Source of the DNA: Dolomedes plantarius
Lineage: Eukaryota; Arthropoda; Arachnida; Araneae; Dolomedidae
Direction: 5' to 3'
NCBI GenBank assembly: GCA_907164885.2
Contig: OU015490.1
Span: 227,538,054 to 227,602,053 of the forward strand
DNA: 64,000 nucleotides
The position numbers were made by a program, and so were the translations under genes. Within the stretch, counting starts at the first letter, position 1, and the number at the start of each line of letters is the position of its first letter. Of the stretch, positions 38,229 to 49,790 are shown piece by piece. The notes under the pieces are model-generated. The model saw nothing but the letters and a program-made list of their open reading frames with translations. It was not told where the DNA came from and ran no database searches.

Positions 38229-38332
38229 CTTGCTTCACTTATGATATTAGAAATTACAAAAAAAAAATAATATAGCAAATGACTTGTTTATAACACCAAC
38301 TTTTGTAACATAAAATACAGTACTTTACTTAA

Positions 38333-39084
38333 GGGGAGTGGTCACTTTTACGTACCTTTAAAAGTGTCATATTTACACCTGTTTGATTGTATGTACTACT
38401 CATGATTTTTACTTGATTTAAATGAAATTGTTTGAGTAACTGCCTGTTTATTATATATGTAATATTTCAAGGTAATTTTTAAAAAATAAAGTTATTTTTT
38501 ATGCATAAAAAGTGAATAATTTTTCTTAAATCGAACATTTTGCAGTCAACTACTGTGCGCATTCTGTCAAAATAAATTATTAAGGTACAGTAATAATTGT
38601 TTACTGTATATGATTACAATACTCCAGGCAACAAAATACACCAACATTTTTGAACCTTAATATATTTTAAATTTTTTAAAGAAATTTTTATAAGCTTTTA
38701 CTCAGTCATTTTTGAAATTTCTAATTAAAAAAAGCACATACTAATTTTTTTTAATGTATTTTATAATAATGTTGGTGGACATTGTTGTCTGAAGTATTGT
38801 AATCACATATAGTAAACAATTATTATTGCACTTTAATAATTTATTTTGACAGAATGTGCACAGTAGGTGACTGCAAAATGTTCGATTTAAAAAAAAAATA
38901 TTCACTTTTTATACATAAAATAATTTTTTAATCACCTTGAAATATTGCTTATAAAATAAATAGCATTATTGGCAGTTACTCAAAAAATTTCATGTAAATC
39001 AAGCAAAAATCCTGAGTAATACATACAATCGAACATAGGTGTAAAAATCATAATTTTAAAGGTACGTAAAAGTGATCACTTCCC
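38333..39084. mobile_element. Long-TIR MITE (752 bp) inserted in the retrotransposon leader
   Basis: TTAA at 38329-38332 and 39085-39088 flank inverted ends GGGGAGTGGTCACTTTTACG and, in reverse, GGGAAGTGATCACTTTTACG. The arms extend for about 330 bp each (38333-38665 against 38750-39084), including ACAGTAATAATTGTTTACTG and TTTTGCAGTCAACTACTGTG, leaving a short centre. No coding sequence. The TTAA target points to a piggyBac-like mobiliser. Confidence 0.88.
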
Positions 39085-39088
39085 TTAA

Positions 39089-39561
39089 GATAAACATTTT
39101 GAAGAGTAAGGCACTCTGGCGTTGATCTTCGAGCTAAAATTTAGCTATTTAAAGCTTTCCACGATTCCACTCTGCAGCGTTCAGCTTACACAGAGGAAAT
39201 CATAATTATTTTCTTGAAAATGAATTTTTTGATGGTTATTGCACACATATAAAAAAAATCTGAAGCATTTCTTGGAGAATTATAGTTGAATTACGGATGT
39301 TTCACAAGATAGCGCAGTCCGATACGAAAAATGACGAGGTCAGATAGGAAACGAAACTCGAATTCCAAACTGGAATGAACTCGAACAATGCAATCTTCAC
39401 TGGGTAATCACAGGTTCTTGCATTGACGACGATGCTCCGAAATCGAAAACAGAGGAGTGACAAAGCGAAGAGAGCTGGCAGAGCAGTTATGGTTGATTTC
39501 TTTTTAACTTGATCCAAACGCCGTACGTGGTTCCCTATCCTGCCGCACTCGTGAAATGTCC
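39089..39561 (-). other. Untranslated leader of the retrotransposon
   Basis: Lies between the 5' LTR and the inserted MITE. The primer-binding site should begin at 39561 on the coding strand (GGACATTTCACGAG), but I cannot assign it to a tRNA. No ORF of note. Confidence 0.5.
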
Positions 39562-39858
39562 GGAATGGTCATCTCCTAAAAATACTGCAAACATCATGGC
39601 CGGAAAATAATAAAGTCAGTTTCAGGAACAAAGGGATTTAGTTTACGAAAGTATCCACACATCTTATCTACTTCGAGTCAGCCCAGCGTCTAAATCGTAG
39701 CGCGCGAAAATATAATTAGGTCAAAGAGAGGTTGCCAGAATTGGCGGAGAAAGATAGTATGGAAAGCCGAAGCATCTCGCCATGGAGAAGGAAAGGTTAT
39801 CAGATGAGAAAGGAAGTTTCAGAAAAGGCTATTAAAGGTTATTAATAATATTATCACA
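39562..39858 (-). repeat. 5' LTR of the retrotransposon
   Basis: Same length as the 3' LTR and direct in orientation. See the shared blocks listed for the other copy. Confidence 0.9.
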
Positions 39859-39863
39859 CACAC

Positions 39864-40165
<302 letters not shown>

Positions 40166-40166
<1 letters not shown>

Positions 40167-40816
40167 TAGCTGAGTGGCAACCCGATGTGTTGCTTTTTTT
40201 AAAATGAAATGGCTTTATATCTTAAAGATTAAAAACTGTTTATTCCCTTTTAAAAATATATTAGATTTAAAAAAAAAATAATTATTTAAAATTTCCTTTT
40301 TCAAATTTTGCATTTTAAACAAAAAAGCTCATTCAATTACAAAAAAATTCTAAAGGCTTTAACTTCTCCTTTCCTAAAACTAAAATTATTTCTGGTACTT
40401 CGAATTTATTTCAATTATGTTCTTGTGGATTTCAATTATGTTCTTCTAATATGTTCTTGCACCCGACGGCGGCTGGTTTCGAACCCGGGACCTTAGGATT
40501 AGACGTCAGGAGCGATACCTCTGAGACACCGCTACTTCGGTGAACGGAACTTTGCGAAACGGAAAGGAGCTGGCCCACCCGGAATGTCAACTTTTTCTGC
40601 TGTCCTCTTCTATTGAGTTCGGCAGTTTTAATTGAATAATTATAAAAGTTTAAATTTTTGAAAGTTGAGGATAGCATCAGTGCACGCGTCTCGGCCATCC
40701 GCGTATATTGGTACCAGTCGCGATATCCTGCTATGCTCGGTTCGCGAGATTAGCCCGACCCCGTGTCTGCTAACTAACAAACTAACATTTGTTTACCTTC
40801 AGCTGTTAATAGTAAG

Positions 40817-40817
<1 letters not shown>
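40166..40817 (+). repeat. SINE-bearing interspersed repeat, copy 1
   Basis: Starts ACTAGCTGAGTGGCAACCCG after (AT)n and ends CTGTTAATAGTAAG before (AT)n. The copy at 52731-53656 matches nearly throughout apart from an extra ~280 bp in that copy. A SINE-like module sits in the middle on the minus strand. No protein. Confidence 0.85.
40430..40620 (-). repeat. tRNA-derived SINE module, family B
   Basis: Minus strand: A-box-like GGTGTCTCAGAGG and B box GGGTTCGAAACC (40475-40486) about 45 bp apart, followed by AGCCGCCGTCGGGTGCAAG. Spacing fits an RNA polymerase III promoter of tRNA origin. The second copy is at about 53290-53480, where the A-box region reads GGTGGCTCAGTGG, closer to a real tRNA. 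Confidence 0.72.
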
Positions 40818-40848
<31 letters not shown>

Positions 40849-40878
40849 ATGTGTGTAATGTATGTTTATGTATGTACT

Positions 40879-41007
40879 GACTCGAGACGAATCTATGTCA
40901 CTAACAGCCATGAAATGCGTCACCCAGATAGTGCAGACGATGAGTACTTGCACCTCGAGGCTCGAATTTTTAATTTTATTACCGTTAATTTTTAATTAAT
41001 AAAAAAC
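40879..41007 (+). repeat. Inverted repeat arm 1 (partner 42839-42962)
   Basis: GACGAATCTATGTCACTAAC, CAGCCATGAAAT-CGTCAC, GCACCTCGA-GCTCGAATTT and TTATTACCGTTAATTTTTAA are shared with the reverse strand of 42839-42962 at about 85 percent. Both arms have (GT/CA)n plus (AT)n on the outer side. Confidence 0.85.
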
Positions 41008-41011
41008 CAAC

Positions 41012-41014
<3 letters not shown>

Positions 41015-41076
<62 letters not shown>
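41015..41076. repeat. (AT)n microsatellite
   Basis: 62 bp of pure AT. Confidence 0.97.
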
Positions 41077-41078
<2 letters not shown>

Positions 41079-41292
41079 AATAAGATGAAAGAGAAAACCA
41101 GTAATAGCTCTAAAGCTACAAGAAGCCAGGAACATCCAACATGTAAAGAAAAGTATGAATAAGGTTTTTGACAGCATTTCTTCATCAGCGGTGTCAATAC
41201 TGTCTAAAAACCAATGGATTGTTTCTGATGAGTATGATCTATTAAATAAACACACTCAGACACCGTACAATCCATTATTAACAGAAGAATTG

Positions 41293-42838
<1,546 letters not shown>

Positions 42839-42962
42839 TTAATTAAAAATTAACGGTAATAAAATTTTAAATTCGAGCTTCGAGGTGCACGTAGTTATCG
42901 TCTGAACTACCTGTGTGACGAATTTCATGGCTGTAAGTGACATAGATTCGTCTTGAGGGCAG
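42839..42962 (-). repeat. Inverted repeat arm 2 (partner 40879-41007)
   Basis: Reverse-strand match to the arm near 40.9 kb. Followed by a (CA)-rich stretch and (AT)n. Confidence 0.85.
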
Positions 42963-42994
42963 TACACACATAAACACACACACAAACACTTCCT

Positions 42995-43000
<6 letters not shown>

Positions 43001-43055
<55 letters not shown>
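43001..43055. repeat. (AT)n microsatellite
   Basis: 55 bp of AT that replaces the expected left TIR of the next element. Confidence 0.96.
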
Positions 43056-43058
<3 letters not shown>

Positions 43059-44564
43059 TATGCGAAACTGTGTGTAAAGTTATGCAAAACCGCAATGGCT
43101 GGTACTTGGTTTACGGCAGGAGGAAGCAAATGATTTATGCAGATGTGCTTTACACGTCATTTTATTTTCCAGATAAAAGTGAGCCTGTTTTTCAGAGTTC
43201 TCATTGTTACGAATGGACAATGTATCTAACCATGCAAGACCATGCTTTTCTCGCTAAATAGTATTATGAATACGATAGCAATGAAAGGCGTGCTTTGCAA
43301 AGTTATCTTAGAGTAAAAGAAATACGCCGAGGACAAATGACACCGCAGGGTTTGAGGAAAATAATGACAAAGTTTGAAGCCAAGGGATTGTTATATGTTG
43401 CAACTGCGAGGGGAAGGAAACCTGCTTCTGTGTAAACCGAGGAGGCTATTTCATTAGCAGTGGCTGAAGCTACAATGTACAGCACACATGGTACGTGCAG
43501 CGTACGTCTGTCTCACGTCGAACGGACGTACTATGGAGTAAGGTGAACAAAATTGTCCGTAAAGTGCTGCAGTTCTACCCATAAAAATTCAAACACGTTC
43601 AAGAACTTATACGTAACGATACTGCTGCAAGAGAATCTGTCGCTTTGGAATTCGTTGCATGAAAGGAAATGGACGAACATTGGATATGGAACATTTTGTG
43701 GACAGATGATGCTCATTTTTACCTAAATGACGATGTCAACATTCAGAACTGTAGTATTTGTGTAAAAAAAACAGCTCATTTTATCTACCCAGTTCCATTG
43801 CATTTTCCTAAAGTCACTTTGGTGTGGTATGATAGCTAGTTTCATAATTGAACCATTTTTCTTTGAAGAATAGTTGATAGCTGGACCTGTTACACGCACT
43901 GTGACTGCAGCTCGCTTAGAGTCAATGTTAAGATATTTCGTGATACCTGAACTCCTGCAACCTGGCATTTTAGAGACTACGATTTTTATGCAGGACGACT
44001 CCCCACCGCCCATTGTTACATGTGTCACAATGTTACTTAAGCATCATTTCACGAATGAATGGATTATAGGCCGAAACCTCCCCACAAAATGAACACCCTG
44101 GTCACCAGACCACAACCCCTGTGACTTCTGGTTATGGGGTTATATCAAAAGCCATGTTTATGGTGATAATCTAAAGAATTTGGCGGAATTAAAAGACACG
44201 ATGCAAATATGTCCGTAACATTCCTCCTGGTATGCTAACAGCTACTGTTCAGAATGCAGTAATGCGATTTAACTTGCTTTCGGAAAATGGTGGACGCCAC
44301 ATTGACCATGCTTTGTAACACGTTTCAGAAACGATTAAACACATTTTAAACTGATGTTTTAATATCTTATTTCGCTTAACAATATTGCATACAGCGCCAT
44401 TCCTCCCCTGGTGGTGAGTTTTTGAACTTTTATTTATTTATTTATTTTTGGCGAAAAATAAATTACCATGACCTCCTTTAAACTATTACCAAGTTTGATA
44501 ACATTAGGTCCAGTAGTTTTCTTTTTATGACCGTTCAAAGTGGAACTTTAATTATAACCACCCT
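43056..44564 (+). mobile_element. IS630/mariner-type transposon, left end truncated
   Basis: The right end (in reverse GGTGGTTATAATTAAAGTTC) matches the TIR of the complete relative at 60529-62112. Homology at the left begins near 43072 (GTTATGCAAAACCGCAATGG), about 400 bp inside the relative, and is replaced by (AT)n. The right end runs into TATATATAGTATATATG and a (TG)n run. Confidence 0.85.
43070..44318 (+). pseudogene. IS630/mariner-type transposase with many stops
   Basis: Same family as the 61-kb copy. Recognisable in order: RKQMIYADVLYTSF; an HTH part beginning YYEYDSNERRALQSYL, RVKEIRRG, TPQGLRKIMTKFEAKGLL and ARGRKPASV (stop); EEAISLAVAEATM; a frame-shifted stretch whose nucleotide sequence still encodes the TDDAHFYL block around the first Asp (43703-43727); WCGMIASFIIEPFFFEE; TRTVTAARLESMLRYFVIPE; the second Asp in FMQDDSPPP, where the family has MQDGAPPH; and SPDHNPCDFWLWGYIKS with the third Asp, ending at TAA near 44318. 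At least five stops and two frame changes. More complete through the catalytic core than the 61-kb copy, but more damaged by stops. Confidence 0.9.
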
Positions 44565-44574
44565 ATATATAGTA

Positions 44575-44630
44575 TATATGTGTGTGTGTGTTTGTGTTCA
44601 CATTTGCGTGTCTGTGTGTGTATCTAACAC
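44575..44630. repeat. (TG)n-rich tract
   Basis: TATATATGTGTGTGTGTG followed by irregular GTGT sequence, next to the transposon right end. Confidence 0.85.
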
Positions 44631-44884
44631 ACACTGTCAAATTACCTGATGCTTAGATGAACAGCTTGATAAATAATAAACTTGTCTTTCAAATCTAGTC
44701 CTTTTCATCAAAAGACAAGATACAAAAAAAAATGTAGCGGCTTCTTTTTTACGAAGTCATTTGTGTATATTAAGTACATCAATAGAAATTTTGTAAGTAT
44801 GCCAGAATATTGTACATTCAACGTGTTGTTCGAAAGACTCTATGATTTTTCCATTATTTTTGGTTTTTTCTGTAATGTCTAAGT

Positions 44885-45029
44885 CAGGGTTTTTTAACAT
44901 TTTTATTTCGTGCCACACTTGAACCTATAGTTAAATTTCCGTTTCACCCTTGAATTATGATGGCTAAAGAAAGGATACAAAAGAGGGCACATATGTTATT
45001 TACATCTAGTGTGTCATGCTCTTATTTTT

Positions 45030-45090
<61 letters not shown>

Positions 45091-45226
45091 TATTCTTACA
45101 ACTATACTTTCGTATAATAAATTAGAGATATTTTAATGTACTCTTACTGGGATTTAGCTCTATTTCAAATGTAAATTAATTAATGATGTTTAAAATGTTT
45201 CGTGGCACACCGGTTGTAAATCTCTG
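44885..45226. mobile_element. hAT-like MITE (342 bp)
   Basis: Left end CAGGGTTTTTTAAC and right end in reverse CAGAGATTTACAAC. Flanking octamers GTCTAAGT and GTCTAATG agree at six of eight positions, fitting the 8-bp duplication of hAT elements. CGTGCCAC near the left end is mirrored by CGTGGCAC near the right. An (AT)n array (45033-45087) lies inside. Confidence 0.65.
45033..45087. repeat. (AT)n microsatellite inside the hAT MITE
   Basis: 55 bp of pure AT. Confidence 0.96.
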
Positions 45227-45927
45227 GTCTAATGTCTAAAACTTACTAGCGTAAAAACTTAGTAGTAAAGTAAAATATAATTACATAAATAATTACTTCA
45301 TCATAGTTTAACTATTAAACTATAATAATCTGATTTTTCCTGAATAGATTCACTAAGAAAAGTTCAAGCACTTTTTCCCAATACTTTAGCATAATAAATC
45401 GAAAGAAAAGAGACTAGAAAAGGTATTGGCTTTTATTGTTTTTGCTACACTTGTGTCGGAAATAGAAAAGTTTTTGGGAGAATGAGATGTTCTTGATTCT
45501 ACTCTTGTCTGACGAAATAAACGCATGTTTTGTTTTGTTTTTTTCCCGAAGGAAGGGTACGTTTTAGGACTTTTATTCAGAAAATTAATCCAACTGTAAT
45601 TTCACTTTGCGATTTTTAAAGCGGATTCAAGCAGCTGAAAAGTAGATTTTGGAATGGGATTGTGTTTCACGCATATTCAGACATGACGGAAGACGTATAA
45701 AGAAAAATACAAGAATGATTTATTGCTTCAACAGACATGATTATTGGATTTTGTCTGGGATTCAATTTCATTTTTTTCCTAATTTTTCTCTACAATTTAT
45801 CTGCTTCTAAACGTTATATTTTTTTCTGTATGGTCAACTTTTTAAATTTTTAAGATTCATAATTAGTCAGTTCATTAGCAGTTTCTAGATTTCTTTGAAC
45901 CATATTCAGACCTGATTGAATGCAAGG

Positions 45928-46065
45928 TGATGGCCGAATGGCTAGGGCACTGATATTCGGTTCAGATCCTCTGGGTTCGAGTGCCACTGTTGGTATGGAT
46001 GTTTGTAGCCGTTTAGAATCGGAATTAAACTGTAGGTCTCCATCGAAACATTGACCGTAGCGCTC
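45928..46065 (+). repeat. tRNA-derived SINE, family D
   Basis: GATGGCCGAATGGCTAGGGC is an A-box region of Ser/Leu-tRNA style, followed 25 bp later by a B box GGGTTCGAGTGCC. The stems do not pair as a real tRNA. It interrupts a satellite monomer. Confidence 0.7.
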
Positions 46066-46572
46066 CAAGCCAAACTAATCAGACATTACTCAAAAGTAGT
46101 TTAAAGAAAATTGCAAGGATGATTAACTGCTTTAGAGAGCTTAATTATTGGATTTTATCTAATTTTCGTTACAATTTTTTTTTCCTAGTTTTGCTCTGTG
46201 TTTTACTGCATGATTTATTTTCTTGTAAACATTGTTCTTATTTCAATATGTTGAATTTTAAAAACTTTTAAGATTGTTAATTAGTTAATTCATGACAACT
46301 TTCTAATTTCTTTCACGCATATTCAGCCGTAATGGAAGACTTGTGTAAAGAAAAATACGAAAATGTCTTATTGCTTCAACAAGCATGATTATTGGATTTT
46401 GTCTGGGTTTCGATTCCCAATTTTTCCTAATTTTGCTCTAAATTTTATTTTCTTGTAAGCGCTATATTTTTTCTACATGGTCAACTTTTTAAATTTGCAA
46501 GATTCATAATTAGTTTGGGATTCAGCACTTTCTTCTTTTATTCTATTCATTCTCAGACATGACTGAAAAATA

Positions 46573-47104
46573 CAGTTTGTGCATAAATGAATATCCCAAC
46601 TTTGCAGGGCTAGTGAAAGAAATCTAAACAAAGTACAAACTTGCTATTCATCGGAAATCAAAAATAACAGTTGAAAGTTTAAATTCGACCAAATTATAAG
46701 TGTTCAATGTGAGCCCTTTTAGTAATGCGAAGGATATCGAGGCGGTACGATAACTCTTCCAGCACTCTTTTCATCATGTCTGGTGTGACGGTTTGAAAGG
46801 CTGCAGAAATGCGTGCCTTAAGTTCGTGAGCGTCATTTGGTAGCGGTGGAACAACACATGATGTTTGCTGTAGGCCCAGAAACAAAATTCGCAGGGAGTG
46901 ATGTCAGGGCTGAAAGGAGGCCAATGATAACAAGCAAGGTACTGGGGTGCTCGGCGACCAATCCACCGGTATGGCAATTTGTCATTTAAAAACCCAATCT
47001 TCATGAACTTTCAACTGTTATTTTTGGATTTCCGATATTTTTACTTTGTTTATCTTTCTTTCAATAGCCCTGCAAAGTCGGGATATTCATTTATGTACAC
47101 ACTG
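46573..47104 (-). mobile_element. Mariner-type non-autonomous element (532 bp)
   Basis: TA at 46571-46572 and 47105-47106. TIRs of about 100 bp begin CAGTTTGTGCATAAATGAAT on the left and, in reverse, CAGTGTGTACATAAATGAAT on the right and continue through CAGGGCTA-TGAAAGA and AACAGTTGAAAG. A transposase end fragment is retained in the centre. It sits within a satellite monomer, whose sequence resumes directly after it. Confidence 0.92.
46694..47004 (-). pseudogene. DDE transposase, C-terminal fragment
   Basis: One frame reads FLNDKLPYRWIGRRAPQYLA, then WPPFSPDITPCEFCFWAY, the last containing the third catalytic Asp (SPDI). A second frame then gives VVPPLPNDAHELKARISAAF, TPDMMKRVLEELSYRLDILR and the end RAHIEHL, typical of the C-terminus of spider HTH + DDE transposases. 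One frameshift joins them. Everything upstream of the FLNDKLP segment has been deleted, so the element depends on a transposase encoded elsewhere. Confidence 0.88.
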
Positions 47105-47567
47105 TAATGTGAAGAAAAATGCAACGATGATCAATTGCTTCAGCAGGCATGATTATTGGATCTTGCCTCTTTGTCGATAAAAATTTTAACCCAATTCTGC
47201 TCCGTGTTTTGCCCTGCAATTCTATTTTCTTGTCAACGTAATTATTATTTCGATGTGTTCAATTTTTCAAAATTAAAAGATTCATAATTAATAATTTCAT
47301 TAGAACTTTCTAGTTTTCTTCATATATTCGGTCATGATTAAAAACTGGTATAAAGAAAATTGCAAGGATGATCACTTGCTTCAGAGAGCAAAATTATTGA
47401 ATTTCGTCTAATCTATGTTAACAATTTTTTCCTACCTCTGCTCTGTGTTTTCATCTACATTTTATTTTCTTGTGAATGCAATATTTATTTCAAAATTTTA
47501 ATTTTTTTAAACTTATAAGATTCATAATTAGTTCAGCGGGACTTCCTAATTTTCATTCCCATATATA

Positions 47568-48160
47568 CCGGGTGGTCATAAATAAACTTTGCCGATATTT
47601 GGACCTCTAGCGGCTGTTCCGTTCAACCGATCGAAATGGGACTTCAGATAAAGTTATTCAGAGGTATGAGCTCAGGTTTCTGTGAACGGCAACCAAGTGG
47701 CGCTCACGATTACGGTTATAGGTAAAGAAACTAGAAATTTTCAAATGGCAACACACATTTTTTCCCATTGCAAAATGATCAGCGCAAGCGAAAATCTTAA
47801 AAAGCGTTGGAACGGTACGTGTATCACAAACAAAAAAACAGCTCTGCAAACGGCCTACAAAAACGATATATGGACCTCTAGCGGCCGTTCTGTTCAACCT
47901 ATTGAGATGAGATTCCAGATATAGTTATTCAGATGTATGAGCTGAGGATTCTGAGAACGACAACACAGTGACGCTCACGGTAACGGTAATAGGTATAGAA
48001 ACTTGAAATTTTCAAACGGCAACGCCCACTTTTTCTGTCGCAAAATGCTCAGCGCATGCGAAAACCTTAAAAAAGCGTTGGAACGGTACGTGTATCACAA
48101 AAAACGGACGCGTTATGCACGCACAAAAAAAAAACAGCTCTGCGAATGGCTAACAAAAAC
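47568..48160. mobile_element. TA-flanked element end with internal tandem duplication
   Basis: Begins CCGGGTGGTCATAAATAAAC after TA, like a mariner TIR. Then a unit starting GATATTTGGACCTCTAGCGG (47594) recurs at 47865 with few changes, period 271 bp, both including GAACGGTACGTGTATCACAA. No right TIR was found; the sequence passes into the duplicated AT/AG block. No recognised protein. Confidence 0.6.
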
Positions 48161-48162
48161 AC

Positions 48163-49064
<902 letters not shown>

Positions 49065-49790
49065 TGATTAAAAACTTCTGTAAAGAAAAATAAAATAATT
49101 ATTTATTGCATCGACAGGCATGAATTTTGTCTATTTTGCGATATCCAGTTTTTCCCAGTTTTTCTCTGTGTTTTGCTCTGCATTATATTTCCTTCTAAAC
49201 ATCATTCTTATTTCAATATGCTGAAATTTGAAACTCATAAAATGCTAGTGAGTAATTTCTCTTGACTACTTTATAATTTTCTTGCAAGCATATTTAGACA
49301 TGACCGAAGACTAGTATAAAGTAAAATACAAGAATGAATTATTTCTTCAACAGACTTAATTATTGGATGTTGTCTACATTTCTATTCAAGTTTTTTTTTC
49401 CAATTTTGCTGTGTGTTTTGCTCTGCATTTTATTATTTTGTAAACGTTATTTATAATCGTATATGCTCAATTTAAAAAAAATAAATATTCATAATTAATT
49501 AGTTCATTAGATATTTCTAATTTTCTTGCACGCATGTTCATTTATGACTGAAACTAGTATAAAGAAAAATAGAAGGAGAATTGATTAATTGCTTCTGCAG
49601 ACATGATTATTGGATTTTTTCTATTTTTTCTAATTTGTTTTGTCTATTCTTTATTAGACAATTTTTCTAATTTTGCTCTGTGTTTTATAACTACACTTTA
49701 TTTTCTGATAAACGTTTCTTGTTTTTATTTCGATAGGATCAATCTTTAAAACTCAAAATATTCATAATTACATTTAGTTCACGAATTCAG
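49065..49790. repeat. Degenerate satellite, right block
   Basis: Three further ~240-bp units with the same order of motifs (TATGATTAAAAACT-TGTAAAG, CAGGCATGA, GCTCTGTGTTTTGCTCTGCAT, TTTCAATATGCT, CATAATTAATTAGTTCATTAG). Confidence 0.8.

Larger units (their letters stand above)
35273..39858 (-). mobile_element. Ty3/gypsy-type LTR retrotransposon, defective
   Basis: Two direct repeats of 297 bp (35273-35569 and 39562-39858) enclose a minus-strand gag, protease region and partial RT. On the coding strand the LTR starts TGTGATAATATT. The left copy ends CATTCA; the right copy has a mutated last base. The coding order gag, protease, RT fits Ty3/gypsy (Metaviridae-type) elements. RNase H and integrase are absent, leaving only 430 bp between the RT fragment and the 3' LTR. 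A 752-bp MITE separates the 5' leader from gag. No clear target duplication: the left flank is (AT)n and the right flank is CACACATGTG then (AT)n. Confidence 0.9.
45660..47560. repeat. Degenerate satellite, monomer about 240 bp, left block
   Basis: Monomers share CACGCATATTCAGACATGA, TAAAGAAAAAT-CAA-GATGA, TTGCTTCA-CAGACATGATTA, TTGGATTTTGTCT, CCTAATTTTGCTCTGTGTTT, TTTATTTTCTTGTAAACG, then ATTCATAATTAGTTAATTC. Five or more diverged units are visible here, interrupted by a SINE at 45.93 kb and a mariner derivative at 46.57-47.10 kb. Further units follow at 49065-49790. Confidence 0.82.

Noticed and set aside
45928..46010. Possible functional Ser/Leu tRNA gene
   Set aside because: A and B boxes are present but acceptor and anticodon stems do not pair; better explained as a SINE head.
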